In this document: positions 35,830 to 48,577 of the stretch, piece after piece
Numbering within the stretch: the stretch's first letter is position 1
Layout of the letters: the number at the start of each line of letters is the position of its first letter
NCBI RefSeq assembly: GCF_022201045.2
Contig: NC_068556.1
Coordinates: 20,069,501-20,133,500 of the forward strand
DNA: 64,000 nucleotides
DNA from: Citrus sinensis
Taxonomy: Eukaryota; Streptophyta; Magnoliopsida; Sapindales; Rutaceae
Direction: 5' to 3'
The notes under the pieces: generated by a model
The model's input: the letters and a program-made list of their open reading frames with translations, nothing else
What the model was told of the DNA's origin: nothing
Databases searched by the model: none
Made by a program: the position numbers and the translations under genes

Positions 35830-38800
35830 ATGCTGAAGATGAATGTAGAGAATGAGAACATAGAGCCAGTGACTGATTTGGGACTTGCACTAGGTTATTC
35901 TAGCCAATGCGTTCAGAGGAGATTGAACAGTGATTCAGGTGCAGGTGCAAATGCAGGCTCAAGGATAGACATGAAATTTGTGGCCACCAACCCCCTGTCT
36001 GAACTAGTTTGGTCTTCACGGAATGGTCTGAGTCTAAAATGTGCTGATTCTAGCTTTGTCGACAAAAAATCATATCTTATTTTGGGTGCAGGACCGAGCA
36101 ATGTGGTTCTTTCACCATCTCAAGAGGTTTGCGCTGGGAGGTCTAGCAATGACAAACCTGTAAATGAAGAAAACTTCATAATGTCACAAGATGCATTTTA
36201 TCTGATCAATGAAACTGCTGGTAGGAATATTTCGGGCTGGAATCCTGGAATTGATGTTGCCGTCATGCCTCACAGTGGAGCAGGTCATGAAGATAAGACA
36301 GGTGAGGATAAATTATCTTAGTTACACATTGTCTGCATATGTGATAAATGTCAATCAAATAAATTTCATTCATCTTTCATCCCAAAAATATATTTTCAAT
36401 TGTCAATAACCTCTTGTTTGGCAGGAATTGGACTTTACTTGGAAGAAACAAAAGGTGAGATGGGAGTAGCTGGACAAATTAATGTGAACGAAAATTTTAA
36501 GAATTTGAAAGAGGATTGTATAGCTGGTCCTAGCAATATACAAGTGGCTGAGATATCCGAAACCAAGGATAAGTTATCTTCAAAATTTTCAGGTGCTTGA
36601 TATGTTACATTTTCATTTTCCATTTTGGTGCCCCTGGCATGGTAAATTTGGAAGATCATTCTAGAAAGTCACCATAGGGTTGCAGCTGGGGAAAAAAAAA
36701 TTCATTATTTAGATATGAATGAAAAATTGCATCCTATAATTTCAGCTAGTGATGTGAACACTTTTTGGGTAGTTTCTGTTTTGCCATAGAGGCAAGAGTG
36801 ATTCAAGTTCCTGAAGCATTTTCCTCAAAGAACATTCGCCTTTACATGAAACAAAGGCTTTTTATATGTTATGTACATTAACCATTATGCGGTCGTTTTA
36901 CTTTTAAATCTGGTTAACACCAACGTGTCTTTTATCGATCCTTACAGCTGATCTCAGACCTGATTTAGCACTAAATGAACCTCTATCTGGGGATCCTACT
37001 GGTGGTGGCAAAGATATTGCTAGTGGGAATCAGACATCCAGAATGGAAATTGTTTTGGCCTCCAAAGTCCACCACACAAAAGAATCTGAAGCAAATGACA
37101 CTTTAGTGCGGACCTTGAAATCCCCAGGGAAAAGACACGAGAAATCTGCTTCCTTCCTGGAAAAAGAGAGAAAGAATAAGATTGCAAGGACAAATTCTGT
37201 TAGTGTTCATCCTTTAGAGAAATTGGAATCAACATCTGAGAATGACTTACAAAATCTTCTTAGTAAAAATGTTAGTGGTGCTGCTAGTAAGGCTGTACTG
37301 TCAGAATCGGCCCAAGAAGTTAAAAATAGCTCTCAGCCTGAAGAGGAGACATTTCCCAGAGACGAGGCTGTTTCAGGTGAGCATTCTCCGACTACCAGCA
37401 GAATACGGAGGTATCGAAGAAAAGGCAAGGAAAAGGCTTTATCCGATGGAGATGTGAATGAAAGAATGTCAAAAGACAACGATGACAGCCATGAGAGTGT
37501 TGAAAGTTGTAACAGCACTGGATTATTTTCAACATGCAAAAAGAGATGGAGCTTTGAGCAGCAGTTGATCGTTGGAAGTAAAAAAGTTAAAAAGCAAATC
37601 CGGGAGACTACTGGTTCTGCATCATGTGTCAAACAAGATAGCTCCTTCATGAATTGGATATTGAACATGATGAAGGGGTTTCCAAAATCAAATCTAGACA
37701 ATTCACCTTCAGTTGATCTCACCCTTGCGTGTACAAATTATGGACATAAATGTTCTGATCAGAAATTTATCACATATAAAAAAAACCAAGATTCTGAGTG
37801 CAGAAATGTCGGGTTTCAATCTATTTTCCAGTCCTTATATCGTCCGAAGATGAAGGGTCAGGAAAGAATATCTGATGATAATTATCAATCAGAACTTGAG
37901 GTGTTTAATGGACTATGTGACATTAGTGCTACTCCACTGGCTTGTCATGCTGACAGTGCTAACTTTCACAAACAATTTCTTCTATCAAATGAGAAATTCA
38001 ACGAGTCGACATCAGGAGATGGAGCAGGTACAGCAACCCAGCCTAAGATTTCATCTGCCAATTTTGGTTCCAGTCAGGAAAACTGCAAGGCTAACTCTTC
38101 AGAGAACAAAAATTCATGCAATGTGGCGCTGGCAGCTGATCAGGGGGAAGGAGGAACAGACTCTAATTCCTCTCTGGATAAACATAAGGTGAGCAGTACC
38201 GAGAACATTGATTCAGAACCGCCTTCCAAAGTGAAGAAAACACATGATTTTGTTCGTGGAAGTGATCCTCTGGGAAGCTTGTGGATAACTAGGTTTGCTC
38301 CAAAAACTTCACTCCCCTTATCCAACCTTGATAGTCAAAACCAAAGTAAAGGTGGAGGTGGAGCCCTTGAATGCTCCACTAGTTGCCACAGACTCACTCC
38401 TTGCTCCCAGAATCCATATTGTTCTTCCAATGACCATAATATTGTGGAGGCTAGGCAACACTTCACTGATGATGCACCTGCTGCTGTGGGTAAAGAGATA
38501 GAGAATTGTGCTGCGGAAGCTGAGACTTCTAGTGGGTTTAATAGAATAAAAGGTCATGATGATCAAAAGTCCAAGTGTAAACTGAATCCTATTATCCCTT
38601 CTCCAAGATTTCAAAACTCGGCAATGGCTTCTGTGTTTGCAAGGAGGCTGGATGCACTGCGACACATCACACCATCTGCTGTTACAGATAATGCAGCTTG
38701 TACAGCCATCACCTGTTTCTATTGTGGCAGGAAAGGTCACCCTTTACGAGATTGTTCGGAGATTTCAGATGGCGAGCTCAAAGATCTTACGAGGAATATC

Positions 38801-40683
38801 AATTCATATAATGGAGCAGAAGAGTTGCATTGCTTATGCATTCGATGTTTTGAGCTTGATCATTGGGCTGTTTCATGTCCCAATGCAACCTCAAGAAGTC
38901 AAAGTCTATTGGAGGGTTGTAACTGTGGTCCAAATGAATTTCAGCTGAATAAAAGAAATGATGAAAGTAAAAATCTGTTGTATGGTAACAACTGCCTTTA
39001 TCAAGCTACTGGTTCACATACTATTTATGATCGAGATGATCCTCAAAGAGAGGCAGATCCCAAATTTATCCGGAAACTGCCTGAAGTAGTGACTTCTGAC
39101 CGAATGATACCTAATGCATACTTAATAAAAGATTGCAATGCTTCAGGTTCTGGAGAAAAGAACGTTGTTAATAGGCATATATCAGAGGTACCAAAGGGGA
39201 TCTTTGATTTTATAAAAAGAATCCGTTTATCTCGAACAGATATCCTCAAGTAAGTGAATTAATTGTCTGTCATTAGTTAAGCCTTTTAATTACTGCATTT
39301 ACTTGCTTGCATTGACAGCTAGTTCAAATTGCACTCTATAGAAGGCTTATAGCTGGGAAAATAATCTGTACTTGCTTGCATTGACAACTAGTTCAAATTG
39401 CACTCTATAGAAGGCTTATAGCTGGGAAAATAATCTGTTCGTGGATCATCGCAGGAAATGAGATGAATACCTTTATGGCTTTGTCTTTATATCAGGTCAA
39501 TGTCCAAATGAGAAGAAAAACCCTTATAATGTGATTATAGATATACTGTATTTGCATTGGATGTATTAGCATAACCATGGATCCATATTGTCCACTTTTT
39601 ATAGATAAAGCAGCCAAAAGGTTTTAATGAGATGGATACCTTCATCTTTATATCAGGTCAATGTTGATCTGACCACAAGCCTCTAGTGATCTGACTCTAT
39701 ATTGATAGTTCATGGTTATAAATTTTCAAAAGATTGTAAAAATACTTTGGTTTCATCCTAAAGGTTTTTGGTAAGATCGTAAATCTGTTTTTGTCTGTCT
39801 TATTGAACCTGTTATCTCTATTTTTAACTGTTCTGGTCCGATACTGATTTTTCTATTTTACATTAACAACAGATGTATGAACTCCCATATGTCACTTGCC
39901 CATCTTAAAGGATTCTTCCTGCGCTTGCGGCTTGGGAAATGGGATGAAGGACTTGGGGGAACTGGATACTATGTGGCTTGCATAACTGGTATAAATAAAG
40001 TCTTATCCTGCCTGTTTATTCTTTATAAATTTGTTGATAGAAGAAAAGAACCGTCTGTTTCATTGCTTTCATTGATTACTAACTTTTGCCTGTTTCTTTC
40101 TCTTTTCTGTTGAGTGCTCAGGGGCGCAAAGAGAGATAAGCTCACCAGCGGGCTCCAAAAATTTGATTTCTGTGAATGTGGGAGGCATCAACTGCTTGGT
40201 TGAGAGTCAATATATCTCCAACCACGATTTCCTTGAGGTAAAATGCAGTTTGATTTATTATTTTCTTGTTTTGACTGCTTGCCATTCTTTTCAAAGAGAA
40301 TCAAGCATGTGACAACTGGCTTATTCATTCATTTTTTGCTTATTCAAACATGAGGGACATATCTATTTATACAGAGTCGCCATGTAATATAAGCACAATG
40401 GGCCTAATGGCTGTGGACAAGGTGACACACAGGAGCAGTTAATTTATAAAAATGCAGAAACAAACCTATATTTTTGGATCATTTGGCAGTCGTATTGCAA
40501 GAGAAACTCGTCAGTATTCTGGATATTGGCTTGTTATCCACATTTAAACTTCTACCTTTGCTCTGCATTTTGCAGGACGAGCTTATGGCATGGTGGTCTG
40601 CGACCGTAAAGAGCGGCAGCAAGATTCCATCTGAAGAAGATTTGATACCGAAAATAAAAGAAAGGAAAATGTTAGGTTTGTAG
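35830..40683 (+). CDS. TZP: Tandem zinc-knuckle / PLUS3 domain protein (TZP)
   Basis: Six coding exons (35830-36301, 36425-36592, 36948-39249, 39873-39988, 40122-40237, 40576-40683) join in frame to 1093 residues. The start MLKMNVENENIEPVTDLGLA follows an acceptor (TCTTTTCAG near 35810), so a 5' UTR intron begins upstream, probably near 34370. The long third exon is mostly disordered, Ser/Asn/Lys-rich. Two CCHC knuckles of form CX2CX4HX4C lie at about residues 803-816 (CFYCGRKGHPLRDC) and 844-857 (CIRCFELDHWAVSC). A PLUS3 domain follows at about 965-1075 (IRLSRTDILK, FFLRLRLGKWDEGLGGTGYY, CLVESQYISNHDFLEDELMA). In Arabidopsis TZP is a nuclear protein that joins phytochrome and blue-light signalling, affecting hypocotyl growth and flowering. 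This copy is longer than the roughly 830 residues I recall for Arabidopsis. Confidence 0.93.
39301..39438 (+). repeat. 69-bp tandem duplication in a TZP intron
   Basis: The unit at 39301-39369 beginning ACTTGCTTGCATTGACA is repeated at 39370-39438 with one substitution (CAGCTAG to CAACTAG). It lies 52 bp after the donor of the third coding exon and does not touch splice sites. Confidence 0.95.
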
Positions 40684-41090
40684 ATATAACCTACCCCAGG
40701 TACTGTAAACTAGCCAGTAGAGTAGTTTCTTTTTTTCGGGTATGCATTTAGATTTTAAAAGGAAGCTGTATCCTCGTGTGTATAAAAAATTTTGATTTAC
40801 TTTTTTTGGTTTGTATACTTGCAATGGTATCATATTTTAGCTTACAGGCTACGGCTGATTTTGTATTTCTTGAAAGTTTCTGTTCAACTTCCATCGTGAT
40901 TGAATGAAGTTGAGTATACATTGATTCAATATCCGATCTTTATATTTATTTGAAAAGTTATAAAGTCAGTTCGAATGAAGTGATGCCACCATTACCAAGT
41001 TGGGACGTAGAGTTTCTGTCCACAAAATTCTGAAATTGTTAATTTTTACATCATTGCAGATGATGAAGATAGAATTTCCACTTTCATTTA

Positions 41091-41137
41091 AATTATTATT
41101 ATTATTAGTATTATTATTATTGTTATTATTATTATTT
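41091..41137. repeat. ATT trinucleotide microsatellite
   Basis: An interrupted (ATT)n run downstream of the TZP 3' UTR. Encoded poly-Asn or poly-Leu frames across it are incidental. Confidence 0.9.
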
Positions 41138-41449
41138 AATATGAAAAGTACCCGAATGGTTTGCGCACATGGCCCCATCCACTTGATAAAGATGGAATTT
41201 AAAATTACAAGTCGAACAACCACAACCAACCTACTGTACTATCTTCCTTTTAACACTTGTCTGGACTGAGAACAGGATAAGGATCAGTTTGTGCTTTTCT
41301 ATTAATCTTGATTGGATTTACTTTGTTAATGTTTTCTTTTATTTTGTTAGAATTTCTTGACAGAGTTTTGATTTGTTTCGTTAAAAATTTTCCATCTAAT
41401 AATAATTAAGAAATGTGGGTATAAATTGGCTATTGGTTAAGTTCCTGTT

Positions 41450-43215
41450 TGATATTGTACTGGCTGCTTCGAAAAAAAAATCTTAATTATGGATTAAATA
41501 TTGATGTTAGTGATAAATATTTAAAAATTCATGATTTTGACAGAATAATAAGGGCCATTAAAACATTTTCATTAAAAGACTACATTTACATTTGTAATTG
41601 GAAAGTTACAATTGCTACAACAATCTTAAGCATAGCTTAAGTTTAATGCCAATATTTAGCGTTTGATAGACATGTATATTTCCACAGTAAATCCGGATTA
41701 TTGACTTGAGCGTCGGGAGGGTTTACGTCGGGAAAACCCCTGGCATGCTCTGATTGGTTTTGTGTGTGCAGGAACTAAAAGAGGAGAAGCTGCAAGCTTT
41801 CTCGTCTGGTACATCTAGAAGGAACAGGGCGAAATCATCTCCAATCAACCACAAATTCAATCGTTGAGGAGAAATCCTGGTCGTGCACAAGCAGACTCGA
41901 AATCCCGTATCAACAATAGACATATAAAATTAAAATTATGCTCAAGTTATGTTGGAACTACAAATATTTTGTACAAATTAATTTAACATAACAATAGTTC
42001 TTAAATAATTATCTTATTCCATCTTTAAACTAATTTATTTATTTTTCAATATGATTAGTAATTTTTTTGGACATTAATACAAATATTAATAGATATCATG
42101 CATCGACGATAAAACTAAACCCGTTAAAACATAAATATTTAAAAATTCATAATTTTGACAAAATAATAAGGACGGTTAAAACATAATAAGATCATCTAAC
42201 TACGTTTATAAGTGCTTTCTAAATATTTTCATTTGTGATTGAAAAGTTACAATTGCTACAACAATTTTAAGCATAGCTTAAGTTTAATGCAATATTTAGC
42301 GTTTGATAGACATATAAAATTAAAATTATGCGCAAGTTATAACTTTTTTAAATTTGTGTAAATCTATAATTAATATAACTTTGTAAGTAGAGCGTTTAAC
42401 AAAAAAATCTATAATTAATATGATTAGTACTTTTTTTTTTTAACATTCACTGGTCCATTGACACCAACTTTTCCAGCTTTTGTGCTTCTCGCTTGCAATT
42501 TCCACTTCATTTTCCTCGAGGCTCCCCTTTAGCTTTGTTGGACCTCTTCATCCGATTTGGCCTCTTCATTATCATTCTTTTTTGTGTTCTCTACACTCCT
42601 CAACAATTCACCGTTCCCTAAGGATTGCATTTTCCCTCCAATTCTCATTTCCCGGCGTGCTCTGACTGGTTTGGATATGACCCGGTTTGAGTAATCGGGT
42701 TTTGTTGGATTTGGTGTGTATCAGGAATTTTGGCTGCTGCATTATTGGTTTTTGATTGGAATTGTTCGCGATTGGCTTTCTCTCTCTCGTTCGGTTTTGC
42801 TTCACCCTTTCAGCTCGTGTAACTGCCCTCATCCATCCATGATTTGCATAATAAATCTTAATTATAGAATAAATATTGATGTTAGTGATAAATATTTACA
42901 AATTCATCATTTTGACAAAATAATAAGGGCGGTTAAAACATAATAAGATCATCTGACTACATTTACGAGCGCTTTCCAAATATTTTCGTTTGTGATTGGA
43001 AAGTTACAATTGCTACAACAATCTTAAGCATAGCTTAAGTTTAATGCAAATATTTAGCGTTTGATAGACATATAAAATTAAAATTATGCTCAAGTTATGT
43101 TGGAACTACAAATTTTTTGTACAAATTAATCTAACATAACAATAGTTCTTAAGTAATTATCTTATTCCAACTTTGAAATTATTTATTTATTTTTTAATAT
43201 GATCCATAATATAAT
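41450..43215. repeat. Three-copy cluster of an unclassified AT-rich repeat
   Basis: A unit containing AAAACATAATAAGATCATCT, GGAAAGTTACAATTGCTACA, AAGCATAGCTTAAGTTTAAT and TATTTAGCGTTTGATAGACA occurs three times in the same orientation: about 41455-42065 (copy A, split by an insert), 42125-42430 (copy B) and 42845-43215 (copy C). Copies A and C continue with TATGCTCAAGTTATGTTGGA and a common tail; copy B diverges there. A more GC-rich module of about 415 bp lies between B and C. Copies are highly similar, so the duplication is fairly recent. No coding domain or clear terminal inverted repeat was found. Confidence 0.8.
41674..41915 (+). mobile_element. 242-bp insert in repeat copy A with 8-bp direct repeats
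   Basis: Copy A is interrupted between two copies of ATAGACAT (41666-41673 and 41916-41923), while copies B and C run through this point without a break. The insert is GC-richer and contains TGTGTGTGCAG followed by an open frame (ELKEEKLQAFSSGTSRRNRA, then KSSPINHKFNR and stop), which looks like a terminal exon behind a splice acceptor. The 8-bp duplication suggests a hAT-like or similar transposition, but no terminal inverted repeats are seen. A related segment (GGCGTGCTCTGACTGGTTT) occurs in the module at about 42655. Confidence 0.5.
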
Positions 43216-43768
43216 CTAAATTTAGGTGTTTCTGACCATAATAATTAAAATTATAATACATTTTTTATTATTTATCACTTTATACATACGTTGTTTTTAA
43301 TTTATTTTCTACCTTACAAAACCTACGTGGCAGCAATTGCCTTAACTTTAACACGTGATGACTGTACGATACCTGTATATCAAAAAGGGTGTCCGAGGAC
43401 TTAATGAAATTATTGAAGCAGCGCGATTTACAAGTCACATCGTTGGCGAGGTTCATCCGGCCATGCCCCACGTATGTACATATGTAACCAAAATTGGCTT
43501 TGCATTTAAATGACAAATCGATTAAAATAAGTTTATATTCATCATTTATCCTGCGGAAAGTTGACTCATTTGTTTATTATTAGTTCCTTTCCAGAAGTAT
43601 TCTTAAATAAACAGCGACCCGCAAAGTCACCTTCAACCGTGGGAGCATCGACACAGAGAAATCAATCAACGCGGCCACCAACTGGGCTACCAAATCATCA
43701 CTCGACAGGTAAAACCTCAAGAAACTTCAATTCCATTTTCGCAAAAGCTCTCAGAAATTTTCAAGAAT

Positions 43769-46700
43769 ATGCATCTGGGTAAGTAAAAAATCAACCCATT
43801 TTCTCTTTATGACTCAAAAAGAAGCTCCCCACTCCACTCATTGTTGATAAACTTGTGTTTCTTCAGACAGCGGACATGGCAAAGCCATCATCTCACACAT
43901 CGCCGCTGCTTCTTTCGTCGGAGCCTTTGCCGCCGCCGCCAGCCATTACCGCCGGCAAAAGTACAAATACCACGTGGGAAATCAAGATATCATTCCGCTG
44001 CTAGACAGAACGGAATCTGGCCGAGTCGGAAATCTTGAGAGATTCTCCCATTATGTTGGTAGTTAATTAAAATTATTTATTTATTTACGATTTTTTAAAA
44101 AAAAGACGCTTGTCCTTTTGATCTTTTGATGTTTTCGGTACTTTTTTTTTTTTTGTTTCCTTTTTGTTTATTTGTTTATTTATTTGGGGTGATGCTGAGA
44201 TGCAGCAAGGCAAATGGGATTTGACGATACAAATGAGTGTCCCCAGTTGTGCAAGTTAGCATATGAATATTTGAAGAAATCAAAAGGGTGTGAAGATAAT
44301 ATTTATGAATATTTTTCTAAAGAAGCTGAGCCTGAATCTCTGTATGTGAAGCTGGTAGAAGAGTTTGATAGATGCATCCTCAGTTACTTTACTTTTCACT
44401 GGAGCCATGCTTCTCTTATGATCAGTCAGGTAATCAAATTTCTGAAAAAAAAAAAAATAAAGAAAGAAATTAGATATCTTCTTGTTATTTATTAATTTAT
44501 TGCTTAAATATATTTACTGACCTTTTCATTTCTTTCTGGGTTGTATGGCAGGTTCTGAGCGTTGAATCGGAGAAGAAAACAAAGCTGAAGGACTTCATCA
44601 TGGCGGCGACAAGGTGACTTTTACTTTTTCCATTTTATTAGTAAAACTAATATAAATAGAACTTTTGTCACAAAAACATTAGTTATTTGGTTCTTGATTA
44701 GAGATTTTATTAAAAATTATAAAACTATTTATACAGATAAGTATTTTAAAGTTAAATAATGAAACGAGGTAGTGACACATATGAAAAAAAATATTTTAAA
44801 TAATTTTAATTTTTTAAAAAGAATTCTACCATTTTTATTCTTAAAAATCTAAATTTTGAACTGGAAAAATAAAGATAAAATAATTTATTTCACCTTTAAA
44901 ACCATTACTAAAATACAATCGGACAAAATAGAAATTACAACAAAAAAAACTTTTATATTAAATAAGCATTTTTGTACATTATATACCTCAATTATATTTT
45001 TGCAAAAATATTACCTGTATATTTTAGGTCGATTTTTCAAACCAAGACGTGGCCATGTATTTATAGGCCGCCGGCACCGACGCTATCGTACAATTTTTTT
45101 TTTTAACCATAATTTTTACCAACCTCCTTTTTCTACCACACAGGTTAATCCACTTTCAACGCTGCCTTGAATAATTAGGTAACGGACACCATTTTTTACC
45201 ACTCCATTATCTATCTTGTTCACAATTTGGAACAAGATATAATACTATTGATACAATACAATGATACATGGTTTAGTGAGTCTATATATATATAATAAAT
45301 TATAGTGAATGGTCCATTCTATCGGCTTTGATTTTGACCTTTGGATCGGAAGTCAAATTATTGCAAGTGGCTATTAAATAAGTAGAATTATTTAGGGTTT
45401 ATTTAGTTAAATTAATATATTATGTATTCTATATTCAAAATTTCGCATTCACAAACAGCTTGATGGTTGAATTCTTATACTTGCAAGTTAGGCAATACAT
45501 GTTCATAAATTAAAATGCATGCAACACCTTTTTGTTAGGAATTTTTAATTTCATCCAAGATCTATAAATAAAAATATCAAATAAATAATAAAATATATAA
45601 ATAAAGAATAAAATTAATCGCACAACATAAGAGTTTACCTATAAAACTCCTATACTAGAGAAAATCAAGATTGCTTCGGGTTACAAGTGAAAATTATTAC
45701 AATCATTCTAGTATTCAACAGAATTCTTTGTTAACAAGTGAATCCAACATCATTATATATAATTATTATTTTTTATAAGAGAAGTATTCATTTTTTTATA
45801 TAAATTATTATTAATAGGAATCCTCCTTAATAAGAAAATTTTCTTATACAAATTATTCGTAATATTTTTAAATGAAATAAATGATAATTAGCTTGGTATC
45901 CTGTCCCTTTACATACATACTAAATTCAGTGATGATTCTTATTATATTCGTGATGTGCATTTACAATAACATATTGTTAAGATTTTATTACATATATATT
46001 TTTATTTAATAATCACTAATTACAACATTAAAAAAAAAACACAAGATAAGAAATCAATTCCAGTTTTGTTGGTTTTAGGTAATTTAGAAACTTTCACTTT
46101 TTTTATAAATAAATTTTAACATTTTACTATAAAATTAAAATCAGAGTGGTTAAATTTGGGAATACTAAACCCCAGATGAATTCTGATTTTCTGATACAAT
46201 TATGGAATTTTTAGTTTTGCACAGCAACATGTTTAATTTGTGTAGCAAGGGCAAGCTCAGTAATGACCATCCACATTTAATTTGGGGTTATGGATAATGA
46301 TGGCTGGAGTTAACTTGTTCTTGCTTCTATATCTCGATTCATTTTTAGTAATATCTATTTTGAATTTGTACTGGTTTGATAGGAAACAGAGATTTGAGAA
46401 GGTGACTAAAGATTTGAAGATGAAAAGGGTTTTCTCTACACTAGTGGAGGAGATGAAAGCGATACGACGTGAAGGCGAATCGCATTGTACGGACGTGATG
46501 GTGCCGGCAGCCCTTAGTGAAAGAAGTCCGGTGCTGCTACTCATGGGTGGTGGTATGGGAGCTGGAAAGAGCACTGTCCTCAAAAACATTATGAAAGAGT
46601 AACAATACCATCTCTCTCTCTCTCTCTACATGTACTATCACGAATTTCTCTGAACCAAAATAATAAAGAGGAAAACCAAAAGCTGGAAACTCTTAGATTG

Positions 46701-48319
46701 GATTCAAGATCAAATCATAAATTATGAATTTAAGATAGAATTTGAAATTTGTACTTTATTGAATGATAATATGCCAATTGTTGGAATAGTTAATTGTAAC
46801 TTGCAAAAAAGCAAAGAGAAATTCTCCCTATCCATGATTTTTAAACTTTTAAGTAGGCCATTGTGTCTAAAGGCACAAATATTTATTCCCACATTCTTTG
46901 TCACTTCAAGCATTAGTGGTGGCTAGAGAATTTTGAAGAGGTGGTGGGGTAGATTCTGTTGACATGAATTAATCAAAAGTTAGAAAGTAGCATGCATGAT
47001 TTAGACTTGTTTCAGTCTATCTAGTTTGATGGAAAACTCAGAATACTTAAAATTTTTATCAAAATTATTATTTAAATGTCATTTTTATTAAATACAATAA
47101 TTTTTTTTTTCTTGACATGCAAAAATTTTATGTACATTACCCTTATTATTTACAAGGAAAGCGAAAACTACAAAGGTGAATATTGAATGGGAGAGGTGTG
47201 TGGAAATTTGACAGGTCCTTCTGGTCAGGAGCAGCAACAAATGCAGTGGTAGTGGAGGCAGATGCATTCAAAGAAACAGATGTTATTTACAGGGCCCTTA
47301 GCTCTAAAGGCCATCATGAAGACATGCTCCAAACAGCAGAACTGGTACATACTTAAAACCTGGGTTTTGTTCTAGTCTTCACATTTATCAATTGATTTGA
47401 TAACAATTGGCCCTTGATTCAGGTGCATCAATCTTCTACCGATGCAGCATCATCACTCCTAGTGACAGCACTCAACGAAGGAAGAGATGTGATTATGGAC
47501 GGCACCTTATCATGGGTGCCTTTCGTTGAGCAAACAATAGCCATGGCACGAAACGTTCATAAATCTCGCTACAGAATGGGGGTCGGCTACAAAGTAAACG
47601 AAGACGGCACCGTCACTGAGAATTACTGGGAACAGGTTAAAGAAGGCGAAGAAGATTATCAACAGAAGGAAAATGGACAAGTTTTTTCTAGAAAACCATA
47701 CAGGATAGAGCTAGTTGGCGTTGTTTGTGACGCCTATCTGGCTGTTGTAAGAGGCATCAGGTATGCATATCAGTATCATAAGCAACGTTAATAACTTGAC
47801 AAATCAAAACAAAGCTTACAGGGAAAAATGCTTTTTTGAACAGGAGAGCAATAATGGTGAAAAGGGCAGTCAGGGTGAATTCACAGTTGAAATCTCACAA
47901 GAGATTTGCCAATGCGTTTCGGAATTACTGTGAACTCGTCGACAATGCCAGGCTCTATTGCACCAACGCTGTAGGCGGGCCACCGAGGGTAAACAATTCA
48001 AGAATTGCACAAGTCATTTGATTTGTTAATTACTTATTTACAAATGGAATCGTTTTAATTGAATTCAACTGAATTGAAAATACAGCTGATAGCGTGGAAA
48101 GATGGAGACAGCAATTTGCTCGTTGATTCGGATGAAATCAAGTGTTTGACGAGAGTGGGAAGTTTAAACGCAGACGCAGATTCTGTATACGAACTTCACT
48201 CGGAGCCGAACCCGATATTCGAGCCCGGCTCAGTCTGGAACGATATCGTTTTGTGTCCTTCGAGGGCCGGCCTTCAACTGGAGTTAAGAACTTCAATCAA
48301 GAAAATCGAGAATTATTGA
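43769..48319 (+). CDS. NADKc: Calmodulin-dependent NAD kinase-like protein (zeta-toxin-fold P-loop kinase domain)
   Basis: Nine exons (43769-43778, 43867-44058, 44206-44429, 44552-44613, 46383-46598, 47215-47344, 47423-47760, 47844-47988, 48086-48319) join in frame to 516 residues. The first coding exon is only 10 nt (ATG CAT CTG G); this is the only in-frame ATG that fits the SGHGKAIISHIAAASFVGAF frame of exon 2. Residues about 9-30 are a membrane or targeting segment. The P-loop GGGMGAGKST is at 218-227. Further conserved blocks are VVVEADAFKETDVIYRAL, MDGTLSWVPFVEQTIAMA, RYRMGVGYKVNEDG, YRIELVGVVCDAYLAVVRGI and SHKRFANAFRNYCELVDNAR. The domain is named after bacterial zeta toxins, but the Arabidopsis homologue (At1g04280) is a Ca2+/calmodulin-dependent NAD kinase making NADP. 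Intron 4 is 1.77 kb and AT-rich. The identification is from recalled family sequence. Confidence 0.88.
44614..46382 (+). other. Long intron 4 of the NAD kinase-like gene
   Basis: 1.77 kb, very AT-rich, with no gene. It contains a GC-richer island near 45045-45095 and a perfect short inverted repeat (TATCTTGTTC ... GAACAAGATA, about 45211-45241). Both look like remnants of insertion, but no target duplication could be defined. Confidence 0.6.
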
Positions 48320-48577
48320 GATTGTGGTTTTTTTTTAAAAAAAAATTTTCTCTGATTTGAATCGAGATAACTTTTCGGAGTGATTCACTTCTAGTTGGTA
48401 ACTGTAAATTTCAAAAGAATTATTTTAACATGATCAGAATCAGACTTTTGATTAAACTAAAATTTTCTGTCCACAACTGTTCAAACAGAATCACAAATCC
48501 AAATCAAAGACAAACCTAAAATCATCCCCAAATTTACAAACTCTAAACCCTAAATCAAACAGAGCCATGCATTCGAT

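Noticed and set aside
43561-43782. Open frame upstream of NADKc considered as its first exon
   Set aside because: It starts with TTG, has no in-frame ATG, and its phase does not fit exon 2 at the good donor (43779). The ATG at 43769 in another frame does fit.
46544-48319. Toxin gene of bacterial origin in the genome, because of the zeta-toxin fold
   Set aside because: The gene has nine plant-type exons and matches the conserved plant NAD kinase family throughout; there is no sign of recent transfer.
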